Assembly: GCA_035533075.1 (NCBI GenBank)
Contig: DATLUO010000246.1
Location: 1 to 60,899 of the forward strand
Direction: 5' to 3'
DNA: 60,899 nt
Origin: Pirellulales bacterium
GTDB taxonomy: Bacteria; Planctomycetota; Planctomycetia; Pirellulales; JAICIG01
Positions 1-9,356 of this stretch are shown here, piece after piece. Each line of letters starts with the position of its first letter. Within the stretch, counting starts at the first letter, position 1. The position numbers and the translations under genes were made by a program. Below the pieces are notes generated by a model. The model saw only the letters and a list, made by a program, of their open reading frames with translations. It made no database searches and was not told the DNA's origin.

Positions 1-107
1 GGTTCAGGGTTCAGGGTTCAGGGTTCAGGGTTCAGGGTTCAGGGTTCAGGGTTCAGGGTTCAGGGTTCAGGGTTCAGGGTTCAGGGTTCAGGGTTCAGGG
101 TTCAGGG
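1..107. repeat. GGTTCAG heptanucleotide tandem array
   Basis: Fifteen perfect copies of the 7-bp unit GGTTCAG plus two bases fill positions 1-107, and the array is cut by the window edge, so it probably continues upstream. There are no spacers, which excludes CRISPR. A second, imperfect 7-bp series (GCCTGAC, GCCTGGC, GCCTGAC, GCCTATC) follows at 118-145 and overlaps the stop codon of the neighbouring lipoprotein gene. It resembles a telomeric repeat in form only; nothing else suggests a chromosome end. Confidence 0.95.
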
Positions 108-140
108 CCGGCGCGGCGCCTGACGCCTGGCGCCTGACGC

Positions 141-1808
141 CTATCGCCCCTCTTTTTCCGCCAACCAACGTGCCCGGAGCAGATTCCCGTGCCGCTGGGG
201 CGACTCGATCTGGCGATAGACTTCGCGAGCATCCTCGGTCAGACCGAGCGCTTCCTCGGCCCGGGCCAGATTGTAGAGCGCTCCGGCACGCCAGGGGCTT
301 TGCGCGTCGACGTCGAGCGTGCGCTTGGCAAGGTGGTCGGCCGCCGTCTTGTAGTTCTCTCGTTCGTAGGCGATCAAGCCCAGCCAGTAGCTGGCATCGT
401 GCTTCGCCACGTGGGCCAACTGGATATAGCGGTTCGCCGTCTGTTGCCATTCTTCCGGCGCAACCTTGCCGCGCAAGCGTTCGCCCTCTTGCTGCGGAAT
501 CGCCGGCCCGTTGGCAATCTCGGACTCCGACGGGCGAGCGATCTGGTAATAATGCATCGCGCCCTCGTCGCCCGAAAAATGGCCCATCAAGTGGAGCACG
601 CGCCCCTTCCATAAAGCCGGCACGATCTCGGCCTTCTTTTTGAGCGTTCGCGGGAATGGCACAACGAACGGCTCGAAATCAGCAGCCAAACGCTGAAGCC
701 CTGTTTTGCCCAGCTTGGCCTGGCCGGCCAGCCGCTCGTAGGGCAAACTCCAAAGCTCCACGTCCTTCACGTGCTTGCACTTTTTCACACGTTCGGCGAC
801 TGCACTGGCGTCGACCGAAAGCACCATCTTTTGGTCGCCGGTCAACTCCGATTCCAACAGGGCCGCCCGCTGCGTCAGATAAATCGGCGAAGCCTCGATG
901 AGGGCCAGCATGTTTTGCACGCCCGCCGCGTCCATCTCGTAGCGGTGGTCGTCGTCGAGATCGAGATGCCGCAGCAGCGCCTCGTCGGCCGCGACCTGGG
1001 CCAGCGTGGCGATGCCTTCGCCGTTCGGTCCCGGCACCGGCAGCCCCAAGCTTGGCTCAAACAGATACAGCTCGCCCTTGTCGAGCAGGGCGGGCACCCA
1101 GGGGCGAGGCGAGGCCTCTTCGGCGTCTGCCGCCGCGGGGCGCGACAACATCACCACGTCGAGCCCTTGCTGCCGGGCCATCAAGATGAACACCCACGCG
1201 CGGTCGATCGCCGGGCCGCGCCCTAATAGCAGCGTTTGCCAGGCCAGCCGGGTCGGCGTGGCCGACTGGCCTTCGTCGGACGATTCGAGTTGGATGTTGC
1301 GGACGATCCAATCGAACAGCCGCCGGGCACGTTCCAGGTCGTTCTGCGTCGTGCCGGCTGCCCAGTTGGAGGCGTCCCGCATCCACACCGCCTCGCGCAG
1401 ATCGATGCCGTCAGCGCGTGCGAAGCCCATCGCGTCCAACTCTTGCAACTGCGGCAATTTCTTGAGCCGTTCAGGAAGACGCTCCAGCAGCGGCCCGCGG
1501 CGCCAATCGGCGAGCGGCGTTTGCAACGTCATCCACTGGTTCAACTGGCTCACCAAGGCCGGCGGCACGCCCGACTCCAACGCATGCCGCGCTGTTTCGT
1601 TCAGGTCGAAAAAGTCTTGAACGTCCGAATTGACGGCGTCGTATTGAGCGAGGCCGTTCAAGAGTCCGGAGATATAGGCCAGAATGTCGTTGGCCTGCTC
1701 GATCTTGGCTGTTTCTTCGCTGCCCGACGTCGGTGTGGGCAAGGGAGCTGCCGAATCGCAGCCCACAAAAACGGCCCAGGGTGCAAACCACAAGAGAAGT
1801 CTACGCAC
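141..1808 (-). CDS. Lipoprotein with degenerate transglutaminase-like fold and TPR-like C-terminus
   Basis: A 555-residue protein. The N-terminus has basic residues, a hydrophobic stretch and a lipobox ending VFVGC, so it is probably a lipoprotein anchored through Cys17. Around residues 150-215 the pattern ([13 protein letters not shown], then [20 protein letters not shown]) resembles a transglutaminase-like fold, but the catalytic Cys position is not a Cys, so it is probably not an active protease or transglutaminase. The last 100 residues ([32 protein letters not shown]) look like TPR helices. The GTG start lies inside the last codons of kdsA (8-bp overlap), which implies translational coupling. 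The 3' end runs into a 7-bp tandem series. The role is unknown; envelope protein binding is a guess. Confidence 0.8.
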   Translation of the reverse strand: MRRLLLWFAPWAVFVGCDSAAPLPTPTSGSEETAKIEQANDILAYISGLLNGLAQYDAVNSDVQDFFDLNETARHALESGVPPALVSQLNQWMTLQTPLADWRRGPLLERLPERLKKLPQLQELDAMGFARADGIDLREAVWMRDASNWAAGTTQNDLERARRLFDWIVRNIQLESSDEGQSATPTRLAWQTLLLGRGPAIDRAWVFILMARQQGLDVVMLSRPAAADAEEASPRPWVPALLDKGELYLFEPSLGLPVPGPNGEGIATLAQVAADEALLRHLDLDDDHRYEMDAAGVQNMLALIEASPIYLTQRAALLESELTGDQKMVLSVDASAVAERVKKCKHVKDVELWSLPYERLAGQAKLGKTGLQRLAADFEPFVVPFPRTLKKKAEIVPALWKGRVLHLMGHFSGDEGAMHYYQIARPSESEIANGPAIPQQEGERLRGKVAPEEWQQTANRYIQLAHVAKHDASYWLGLIAYERENYKTAADHLAKRTLDVDAQSPWRAGALYNLARAEEALGLTEDAREVYRQIESPQRHGNLLRARWLAEKEGR

Positions 1809-2634
1809 GCAAGTTCTCCACCGTCTCGCGCAATCGCACCAGACGGGCTAAAAGGTTTCCGAATTCATCCAAGGGAACCATGTTGGGGCCGTCGCTGGGC
1901 GACTTGTCGGGATCGGGGTGCGTCTCGAAAAACAGGCCGTCGACGCCGATCGCCGTGGCTGCCCGTGCCAGAGGCTCGACCATGGCGCGGTTCCCGCCCG
2001 TCGAGCTGCCCAGTCCGCCTGGCTCCTGTACGCTGTGAGTGGCGTCAAAGATCACCGGCACACCTAAACTTTGCATTTGGGGTATGGCCCGCATGTCGTT
2101 CACCAGCCGGCCGTAGCCGAAAAATGTCCCCCGTTCGCAGAGCAGAATATCGCGACAGCCGGCCGACTCCAGCTTGCTGACGACGTGCCGCATGTTCCAA
2201 GGGGCCATAAACTGGCCTTTTTTTACGTGTACCGGCTTGCCGGTGGCGGCTGCCGCCGCAAGCAAGTCGGTCTGCCTGGCGAGAAAGGCGGGAATTTGAA
2301 GCAGGTCGCAGACGTCGGCCACCGCGGCGGCCTGGTGCGATTCATGCACGTCGCTGGTCACCGGCAGGCCCGTGCGCTCTTTGGCGCGGGCGAGCACGGC
2401 CAGCCCGGCATCGAGGCCGAGGCCGCGAAAGGCCTCGCCGCTGGTCCGGTTGGCCTTGTCGAACGACGCCTTAAACACAAGCTGGATAGGCAGTTCCGAC
2501 GCGATGGCCGCCAGTCGCTGGGCGATGGAACAGGTCAGTTCTTCCGTCTCGATGACGCACGGGCCGGCGATCACCAGCAGTCTCTGGCCGCGGCCGCAAC
2601 GGTAGTCCCCGATTCGGGCAGGATTGTTTGGCAC
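1801..2634 (-). CDS. kdsA: 3-deoxy-8-phosphooctulonate (KDO-8-P) synthase
   Basis: This cytoplasmic enzyme condenses phosphoenolpyruvate with arabinose 5-phosphate to give KDO-8-phosphate, the precursor of the KDO sugar of lipopolysaccharide. The 277-residue length matches the family. Visible motifs are IAGPCVIE near the N-terminus, [11 protein letters not shown] in the middle (phosphate/PEP binding), and [11 protein letters not shown] near the C-terminus. I chose the GTG at 2634 because an AGGAGAA ribosome-binding site sits 10 bases upstream and the protein then begins just before the conserved core; the frame stays open to 2841 but the extra residues are not family-like. The gene overlaps the downstream lipoprotein gene, suggesting a two-gene envelope operon. 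Its presence supports a Gram-negative type envelope with LPS. Confidence 0.95.
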   Translation of the reverse strand: MPNNPARIGDYRCGRGQRLLVIAGPCVIETEELTCSIAQRLAAIASELPIQLVFKASFDKANRTSGEAFRGLGLDAGLAVLARAKERTGLPVTSDVHESHQAAAVADVCDLLQIPAFLARQTDLLAAAAATGKPVHVKKGQFMAPWNMRHVVSKLESAGCRDILLCERGTFFGYGRLVNDMRAIPQMQSLGVPVIFDATHSVQEPGGLGSSTGGNRAMVEPLARAATAIGVDGLFFETHPDPDKSPSDGPNMVPLDEFGNLLARLVRLRETVENLRA

Positions 2635-2746
2635 GGTTCGTTGTTCTCCTTGGGTCTGCCTTCCGTCATCGTATCCTCCGCGAGCATCTTGTTGGAGGAT
2701 GGCCTTCCCAGGCCGTCCCGAAAAAACGTGGGCGCACCGCGAGGAC

Positions 2747-2777
2747 GTCCCAAAGCGAGACAATCTCGCTTTGGGAC
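2747..2777. repeat. Perfect hairpin palindrome upstream of kdsA
   Basis: Fourteen-base arms, GTCCCAAAGCGAGA and its exact complement, flank a 3-base loop (CAA). The hairpin lies about 115 bases upstream of the kdsA start. It looks like a REP-type intergenic palindrome; there is no T-run to make it a convincing terminator on either strand. Confidence 0.75.
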
Positions 2778-3030
2778 GCCGATTGCCGTCATGGTCGATT
2801 GAAGCGAAACGCCACACCAGCTTGCGGCGGAATGGCACCAAAAAAATGCGCGAATCTCGGCCTCCTTTGAATCGTCTCTAAATGAAACATCGCTACTTAA
2901 AGCTTATCGCAGCAACCGGTTGCGAATTGAGATCATCAGCGAAACGCCAGCGATGCCCGCAGTGGCACAGGGCGTGCTAATTAGGAATCGTGCTTGCTGA
3001 GGCAAGCACTTAAATTCTGACTGGCCCGCG

Positions 3031-3127
3031 GGGCCTCTGACGACTACCGGCTGGACGGTTGACTTGCCCCTGACCGTCCCGCACAAGCCAATGCGTATGT
3101 GGCGCGTCAGAGGCCCCCGTTTTTTTG
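3031..3127 (+). ncRNA. Possible structured RNA or complex terminator with nested stems
   Basis: Arms GGGCCTCTGACG (3031-3042) and CGTCAGAGGCCC (3105-3116) are perfectly complementary over 12 bases. Inside them lie a second stem, GGACGGT (3053-3059) with ACCGTCC (3073-3079), and a small GCA/TGC stem (3081-3095), so a three-way junction is possible. A run of seven T residues follows at 3120-3126, as in an intrinsic terminator read on the plus strand. No coding gene ends just upstream on the plus strand, so this could be the end of a small RNA. No known RNA family is recognised. Confidence 0.4.
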
Positions 3128-3252
3128 CGGACCTGTGTGCGCGGCGAGGTGTTTTTCCTCGGCTCGCCGCTTCTTATCACCGCTTACTCTAATGCGGCTC
3201 TACAATCGCGGCAAGTTTTTTGCGCGTCGTTTTCGCCCGACCCGCCATTTTC

Positions 3253-3405
3253 GGTGGCTGGGGCAGAAGCTGGCCGAGCGCGGTGCGGCAATCACCAAAA
3301 CGCATTGTCGGCCAGCGATGCCTCGGTGGTGGCACCGCCGGGGCATCGCCGCGACCAGGTGTTACGGTCAAAAATGGCTCCTGCGGCGCGGCTCTGCCCC
3401 AGCCA
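3253..3405. repeat. Copy A of a 155-bp MITE-like palindromic repeat
   Basis: The element starts GGTGGCTGGGGCAGA and ends with the near-complement TCTGCCCCAGCCA. An inner imperfect stem (GATGCCTC with GGGGCATC) lies in the middle. The same architecture and ends recur at 57627-57782, with the inner part in the opposite orientation, and a single right arm occurs at 55217-55233. There is no coding capacity, so it is a non-autonomous dispersed repeat. Apart from this repeat, the structured element at 3031-3127 and the kdsA-side hairpin, the gap 2635-3491 holds nothing I recognise. Confidence 0.75.
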
Positions 3406-3491
3406 TCGCTTTGGGTCTCAACGGCCGGCGCGTGCAGTATAATCTCGTCAAATCGCGACAACTGTCACATACCCATAAGAGCCTGACATCG

Positions 3492-4537
3492 ATGCCGACA
3501 ACAAGCCGACGATCCATCGCCTTCTTCTCTGCCGCATTCACCTTACTGGCCCCTGCGCTCTCTGGGGCCGCCGACGACCGAGCGCCGCAAATCTTTCGGG
3601 CCGGCTTTGCCGAGCGCGACATCACGCCCGACATCGGCATGGAGCAGCCGGGCGGTTACGGCAAAGCGTTCCATCGCACGCTTCACGACCCGTGCAAGGC
3701 CCGCGCGGCCGTGTTTGACGACGGGCGGAAGCGGGTCGCCCTCGTCGGCATCGACGCCCTGCTCATCCGCCGTCCCTCCGTCGAGCGCTGCCGCCGGGCC
3801 ATCCAGGAGCAATGCGGCATCGCGCGCCAGGCGGTGCTGATCAGTGCCTCGCATTCACCGACGTGACGCAGGTCGACAACCGCAGCCCGTACGCTCATCC
3901 GGCGGCGGAAGCCTGGGCGCAGCGCGTGGGCGGACGTGTGGGCGCCGAGGCGGCCAAGGTGCTGTTCTCGATGCCGCGCGGCAACCTGGTTCCGCTCGAC
4001 TATCGCACCCGTACGTTGCACATCAAGCGGCGCCTGCCGGGTGCCGCCCGTGTGGCCCGCTCGCTGGAAACCGCCCAAAAGGATCGCAAGAGCGTCGATG
4101 CCACCGAGTGGACCTTCGCCAAGGAGATCGTGTTGCTCGACGCGCGGCTTAAGAAGGAGCCGGCGGCTGACGTCGAGGTGCAGGCGATTCAGGTCGGCCC
4201 GGCGGTGTTTGTCGCCAACCCGGCGGAGTACTTCTGCCAATACGGCCTCGACATCAAGTCGGGCAGTCCCTTCCCGTTCACCTTTCCCGTGGAGTTGGCC
4301 AACGATTGCGTGGGCTACGTGCCGACCGAAGAAGCGTTGGGGCCGCGCGGCGGCGGCTACGAGACGCGGCTCACCTACTACAGCAACCTCGAACTGACGG
4401 CCGGCCGCCAGATCGCCGACGCCGGCATCGCCCTGGCCCGCGAGCTGACTCCCGGTCCCGTGCCCGAACCGCCTCCCGCGCCGCCCTTCAAAGCTGGTCC
4501 GTGGAGCTATGGCAACGTCCCGCCGGAGCTGGAATGA
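3492..4537 (+). pseudogene. Neutral/alkaline ceramidase-family protein, internally deleted and frameshifted
   Basis: The 5' part (3492-3855) encodes a signal peptide (hydrophobic stretch ending ALSGAA) and a typical neutral-ceramidase-like start: [28 protein letters not shown], then VLISASHS, where the family normally continues with the conserved His-Ser segment. It then jumps to [14 protein letters not shown] in another frame, which continues to the stop at 4537 with the family C-terminus (VQAIQVGPAVFVANPAEY, GYVPTEEALGP, YYSNLELTAGRQI). About 150 residues including most of the catalytic core are missing at the junction (3855-3860) and the two halves are out of frame. The full-length family hydrolyses N-acyl sphingoid or related substrates outside the cytoplasm. 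An assembly deletion cannot be excluded. Confidence 0.85.
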
Positions 4538-4546
4538 TAATCTGGC

Positions 4547-6121
4547 TCAGCAATCGGGCGGCTCCAGGGCGACGTCAAAGAACCAGTCGCCGACGCTGGC
4601 CGGCGGGATGCCCGTCATCGGGGCGCCACCGTTGTCTTTTCCGTCAGGGCCGACGCTGTAGAGCCGATAGCCTTCGTCATGCCGACGATAGATCAGCTCT
4701 TGACCGTTGAAGGGGTCGACCGGCGCCGCATCGAGATATTGCGGAGCCAACTCGTGCAGGGTCGCCGGATACCTGCCGTTGTGCAAACGATAGCGGCGCA
4801 GTGCCACGTGCGCCAGCAGCAGACGGGCGCTGCAAATTGTGCGGTTGCTTTGCCACTCGAATTTTTTTCGCTCCGCCGCCCAAGTATAGCCGAGCTGCGA
4901 CAGCGCAAGGCGTTCGTTCCAGGAACGCGTCATCGCGTTGTAGCGTTCATGCCGCTGGACGACGTCATCGAAGGGCTCTCGCTTCGTGGGATGCACTGCC
5001 GCTAAGCCAACGGAAAGCTGCTGACAACCGCGTTCATCAAGCCGGCCCACGAGCAAGCGCAACCCCTCGAGCCCCGTCCCCTCGCAGGCGCGTCCGACCT
5101 CGTGATCGAGGTAGAATCCGTCGACCGCCATCGCTTGGCCCAGCCGGACCGCGTCGAGATCGCTCTCGATGGCTTGACCGAGCTGACCATCGGCGGCACA
5201 CAACCGCCCTTGGGCGACAAACAGCCTCGTCAATTGCCGCAGAGTGCCGACCCGCTCGATTTGCTCGTCGGCATTGGGCCAGGGCGCGCTGCACGGGCGG
5301 CAAAGGCCAGTAAGGGCGAGTTCCAGCGCTGCCTTGTTGCTCGTCACGTAGTCGCGGAGCGGCTCACCCGCGAGCGTGTGGATATTCGATGGCTCGCGAC
5401 CAAGAAGCGCCGCCGCGCGCATCAGATCGTCGTAGCCGTTGTCGGCCGGCGATTCCGGGCGCGAGAGGAACCGCGGCCAGAGGATCCAGGCATAAAGCAC
5501 CGCGGTCGGCAGCATCATTGCCACAAGACTGATCGCGACGATTGCCCGAGGCCAGCGCGTTGTCGCCCTGCGCGCCAGCCAAAGCCAACCGGCCATCATC
5601 CAGGTGGGAGGCATTACAGCAACCGCCAACATCCGGACCCAGGGCCGCGCGCGTCCGGAGACCGCCCAATCGGCTAAAACCGTTAAGAATGCCAGTAGCA
5701 AGCCCGGCAGAGGGATCAGGTACCAGTCTGGGCGCACGTCGGCGGGCATCCGTATCGCAAGAGCAAAAACGACGCCGAGCATCAGTACCACGAGAAACAA
5801 ATCGCCTAATGAAAAACGCGCGCGTCCGCGCGGAGAGCTCGCGCCGGCCGACGTCGGCGAGTCTGTGGACCTGAGCGCCGTCGGCCCCAGGCACCACAGC
5901 ACGAAAAGCACCGCGAAGGTCTGCGTTAGGAACAGGAGCCAGAGCTGGTAATCGGGCACGAGCAACCAGACGCCGCACAGCAAGAACACGGCCACGGCCC
6001 GCGGGAACCAGTGTCCCGTCGTCGCGCGGCCGGCCCACACCGCGGCCAGGCCATACGCGCTGTAGGTGGATACAACGACGAGCCAGAAAATCAGCCCGAA
6101 ACAATCACGGAACCAAGTCAT
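4547..6121 (-). CDS. Membrane protein with pseudopilin-like C-terminal tail, function unknown
   Basis: A 524-residue protein. The first 220 residues contain about seven hydrophobic segments in pairs (positions 8-30, 40-62, 66-80, 105-125, 135-155, 163-182, 195-215), so it is an inner-membrane protein. The remainder is soluble and mostly helical, ending with PVDPFNGQELIYRR and YRLYSVGPDGKDNGG. That ending is very like the C-terminal calcium-binding region of GspG-type pseudopilins (DP...YSxGPDG). The pattern is common in planctomycetal hypothetical proteins. It lies 39 bases downstream of the DUF1559 prepilin-like gene on the same strand and may be co-transcribed. The ATG at 6121 is the only convincing start. 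No enzyme function can be assigned. Confidence 0.75.
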   Translation of the reverse strand: MTWFRDCFGLIFWLVVVSTYSAYGLAAVWAGRATTGHWFPRAVAVFLLCGVWLLVPDYQLWLLFLTQTFAVLFVLWCLGPTALRSTDSPTSAGASSPRGRARFSLGDLFLVVLMLGVVFALAIRMPADVRPDWYLIPLPGLLLAFLTVLADWAVSGRARPWVRMLAVAVMPPTWMMAGWLWLARRATTRWPRAIVAISLVAMMLPTAVLYAWILWPRFLSRPESPADNGYDDLMRAAALLGREPSNIHTLAGEPLRDYVTSNKAALELALTGLCRPCSAPWPNADEQIERVGTLRQLTRLFVAQGRLCAADGQLGQAIESDLDAVRLGQAMAVDGFYLDHEVGRACEGTGLEGLRLLVGRLDERGCQQLSVGLAAVHPTKREPFDDVVQRHERYNAMTRSWNERLALSQLGYTWAAERKKFEWQSNRTICSARLLLAHVALRRYRLHNGRYPATLHELAPQYLDAAPVDPFNGQELIYRRHDEGYRLYSVGPDGKDNGGAPMTGIPPASVGDWFFDVALEPPDC

Positions 6122-6160
6122 GATGCGGTGCTCGACGAAACTGCTGAACCGGAAACGGCA

Positions 6161-7483
6161 CTAAAAGTCGCCCTTGATCGCTTCGCCGCCCTGGCGCGTG
6201 TTCAGGCTGGCCCATACGGAGAAGGCGATGCCGTGGTAAATCTGGCTGGTATGTCCGTCGCCGAAAACGGCCATCACGACGCCCGGATGAAAGCTGTCGG
6301 GGCCGGGCCAGTTCGAGTTCGGGCTGTAGAGTGCGTTGTAGAGCGGTGCGATTCCGGCAATCGGCGAGGGACCGATCACTCCGCCGAATTCGAAGCCGGC
6401 GGGACCTTTGCCCGTCGCAACGCCGCACGGGCCGCCCTGCGCCGCCGTGTACATGCCGGCCGAGCAAGCCCCCGTACCTGTGACCGTTTCGGTAAATGCA
6501 ATCATCGATGCCCTGAACACCATCGGCACAGGGGTGGTGCTGCCCGGCGCGGAGAGCAGGTTCGAGCGGTGCTTGCCGGTGCCGCCGACCGCCAATGCGG
6601 GCGGCGACCAGGCGGTTGTGCCCGGCCCCGGCAGCTTCCAGTCGGGCGGAAGCGGTTGGGGCGCATCGGCCTCAAACACCAGGTCCGCATTCAAGCTGGT
6701 GTTGTAGATGTTGCCGCCCGAAGCGGTCGGCGCCGCGACGCTGCAAGCGGTCACTTCCGCCACGCAAATCGTGTTCGACGTGCCGTCTTTGATCATCGCA
6801 AAGCTGGCCGGCTCGTTGAAGGTGAAGAACCCCTTCGTGCCACGCGGGGCCGTTGTTTCACCTTCGCAGGGTTTGTCGGCCTTCGGCACGGCGCTGTAAA
6901 AACCGATGCCGGTGCTGCCGGCGTAATTCGTCCACATGCACGAGCCCGGCAATTCGCTTGGCCCGGTGAACGCGCTGTCCGACGGGCAGCGGTAGGGCGG
7001 AGCCTGATGGGATTGGGTATAGCCGAAATACGACGGTGGATTCATTGGCGGGACCCCGCCGGTGCCATACTGCTGGCTCTGGTTCCAGATCGGCAGCCGC
7101 TTGTTGATGGCATTGTAAAACGGCGCTCACATGAACTGAGGCAAGATGGCCACCGTCCAGGGGTAGTGATAGGTAAGCTGCTCCGTATTGCCCGCAACGC
7201 CAAACGTCGGCTTGTCAGGGTGCTGCCCCCACAATGCGTCGTAAGGAAAGCTCTTGTGGATGTCGGCGTAGGTCTGCAGGCCGAGCCCGATTTGCTTGAG
7301 GTTGTTGTTGCACTGACTGCGCCGAGCTTCCTCGCGGGCGGCCTGAACCGCTGGGATCAGCAGCGCGATCAAGAACCCGATGATGCCGATCACGACCAGC
7401 AACTCGATGAGAGTGACGCCGCGGCACCGACCGTGCGGCGACAGCCGCCGGCCACAAACCGATTGTCTCGACAACCACCACAT
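6161..7483 (-). pseudogene. DUF1559 prepilin-like protein interrupted by one in-frame TGA
   Basis: The N-terminal half (7127-7483) has the class III prepilin signature [20 protein letters not shown], followed by [20 protein letters not shown] and [10 protein letters not shown], all diagnostic of DUF1559 proteins, which are abundant in Planctomycetota. A TGA codon (complement of 7127-7129) then stops translation, yet the same frame continues without another stop as APFYNAINKRLPIWNQ through the usual C-terminal body (YRCPSDS, MIKDGTSNTICVAEV, VMAVFGDGHTSQI) to 6161. Total length with readthrough is about 440 codons, normal for the family. The simplest explanation is one nonsense substitution (for example GGA to TGA) or a sequencing error. 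Restarts at ATG 7045 would lack the pilin helix. Confidence 0.85.
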
Positions 7484-7890
7484 ATCACAGTCTCCCGCGA
7501 TCGGCCGCCAGTCTCAATCAGAGGGTGCTCCGATCTTGGCAGCAGTCGGTCGTTTTGCCGTTGTCGGCGTCGGCCTGGTCGGCGAAGGCCTCGCCCGATT
7601 TGTCTACCGCAACGCCAACCTTAAGCCTAAAACACTGGCCGCGATTCCGTCAAGCCGCGAACAGAACCTGCTGTGTCTTAAAGTGGTGTTGCTGCGGTGC
7701 GACGAGACGGAAACCCGAAGCGCCAGCCATACCGGCTACAACGTGTCGAAGGAGTTTGAGATTCTAGATGTTTTGCCAGGCGAGTGACCGCCAAAGAAGT
7801 CGAGACGAACGATGACTTTCGTAAGCGGTTCTGTTACTCTAGGATATCCGCCCAGGCAACCATCGCAGGCGGTTTCTCAGGAGAGCAGGA
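7484..7890. other. Intergenic region between divergent genes
   Basis: About 400 bases separate the DUF1559 gene (minus) and DUF1501 gene (plus). Overlapping reading frames here have no family-like sequence. The only clear signal is the ribosome-binding site AGGAGAGCAGG just before the DUF1501 start at 7891. Promoters for both directions should lie here, but I cannot place them with confidence. Confidence 0.5.
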
Positions 7891-9354
7891 ATGCCCGAAC
7901 TCTTATGCCAGCGATCGCTGCATCAGCGACACGCCTTTTGCAATTATTTCGGCGCCGAGCGCGAAGGGCTGGTGGTCGCCAGCCGCCGCAACATGCTCAA
8001 GGCCGGCCTGGCCGGTGTGGCGGGCATGAGTCTCGGCGAAGTGCTGCGGACCGAGGCCGCCGCCGTGCAGGCCGGGCAAACCAGTCCGCGGGCCAAAAGC
8101 GTCATCCTGTTGTGGATGGCGGGCGGACCCAGCCACATCGACACCTGGGATCCCAAGCCGGACCGCCCCTATCAAAATCGCGGCCCGTTCTCGACCATTC
8201 AAACCAGGCTGCCCGGCGTGGCCATCTGCGAGCATCTGCCCAAGCAGGCCTCGATGCTCGACCAATTCACGGTCATCCGCTCGGTCGATGCCCGGCACAG
8301 CAATCACGAGCCGAATGCCGTGTTTCAGACCGGCAACAGCGCGGCCGCGCCGCGGATCAATCCCGAGGGAAAAGATTACCCGGCCATCGGCTCGATCGTC
8401 TCCAAGTTTTGCGGGGGGCCGGATCCGGTCGTGCCGCCCTACGTCGTGTTCATGAAGTCGAGGACGCACATTCCGTTCGCCGGATACTTGGGCAAGCGCT
8501 ACGATCCCTTCGTGGCCGAGCAGGCGGCGCGGCTGCCGGTTTACGACAACGTCGGCGGCGACACCGGGCAGCAAACGGGCGCCGACCTGTTCGCGCTGCC
8601 CAGCGGTCTCAGCCAGGAGCGGCTGCACGACCGCCGGGCATTGCTGGCCGATTTCGATCGCCTGCGCCGCGATCTCGACTGCGACGGCTCGATGGAAGCG
8701 CTCGAAAGCTACCGCCGGCAGGCGCTGGAAATGGTCATCGGCCGCCGCGCACAGCAGGCGTTCGATATTTCGCAAGAGCCCGCCGCATTCCGCGACCGCT
8801 ATGGCAAGCACCTCTGGTGCCAGCAGGCCTTGTTGGCCCGGCGGTTGGTCGAGGCGGGCGTGCGGTTCGTGACGATCGACCTGAGCTATCATCCCGCGTC
8901 GGGCACCTGGGACACGCACGGCGACAACATTCCTCCCTACGGCGGCATCAAGAAAGGGCTGGGGCCGCTGTTGCCCCTGTTCGACCACCTGCTGACGACG
9001 CTGGTGGGCGATCTCGGCGCGCGCGGCCTGCTCGACGACGTGCTGGTGATCGCCATGGGAGAGTTCGGCCGCACGCCGCAGATGGGCACGCAAGGCAGCA
9101 CCGACGGCCGCAACCACTGGCCGGCCGTGATGTCGATGTGTCTGGCCGGCGGCGGCCTGCGGCACGGCCAGGTGATCGGCGGCACCGAGAGCGACGGCGG
9201 TTACATCCGCGAGCGGCCCGTGACGCCCGCCGACCTGGCCGCCACGATTTATCGCTATCTCGGTGTGTCGCTGGATGCCACCTATCTCGACAACCGCGGC
9301 CGGCCGCGCTACATCGTCGAGAACGACGGCCAGCCGATCGGTGAGCTGTTTTAG
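7891..9354 (+). CDS. DUF1501 family exported protein
   Basis: A 487-residue protein with a twin-arginine signal (SRRNMLKAGLAG, residues 31-42) preceded by an unusually long N-region. The body has the standard DUF1501 landmarks: KSVILLWMAGGPSHIDTWDPKP, VRFVTIDLSYHPASGTWDTH, VIAMGEFGRTPQMG, GRNHWPAVMSMCLAGGGLRHG and VTPADLAATIYRYLG near the end. The fold is related to alkaline phosphatase and sulfatase proteins, with the metal-site-like GEFGRTP and GRNHW segments. In Planctomycetota these genes usually stand beside DUF1549/DUF1553 (cytochrome-c-like) partners; none is present here, so this is a solitary copy. The biochemical role is unproven. The ATG at 7891 has a strong ribosome-binding site. 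Confidence 0.93.
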   Translation: MPELLCQRSLHQRHAFCNYFGAEREGLVVASRRNMLKAGLAGVAGMSLGEVLRTEAAAVQAGQTSPRAKSVILLWMAGGPSHIDTWDPKPDRPYQNRGPFSTIQTRLPGVAICEHLPKQASMLDQFTVIRSVDARHSNHEPNAVFQTGNSAAAPRINPEGKDYPAIGSIVSKFCGGPDPVVPPYVVFMKSRTHIPFAGYLGKRYDPFVAEQAARLPVYDNVGGDTGQQTGADLFALPSGLSQERLHDRRALLADFDRLRRDLDCDGSMEALESYRRQALEMVIGRRAQQAFDISQEPAAFRDRYGKHLWCQQALLARRLVEAGVRFVTIDLSYHPASGTWDTHGDNIPPYGGIKKGLGPLLPLFDHLLTTLVGDLGARGLLDDVLVIAMGEFGRTPQMGTQGSTDGRNHWPAVMSMCLAGGGLRHGQVIGGTESDGGYIRERPVTPADLAATIYRYLGVSLDATYLDNRGRPRYIVENDGQPIGELF

Positions 9355-9356
9355 CC

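Noticed and set aside
1-107. CRISPR array or telomere
   Set aside because: Repeats of 7 bp without spacers are not CRISPR; similar heptamers in several internal positions argue against a chromosome end.
7127-7129. Selenocysteine at the DUF1559 TGA
   Set aside because: The position is not a Cys in the family and no stable hairpin of the right kind directly follows; nonsense mutation is simpler.
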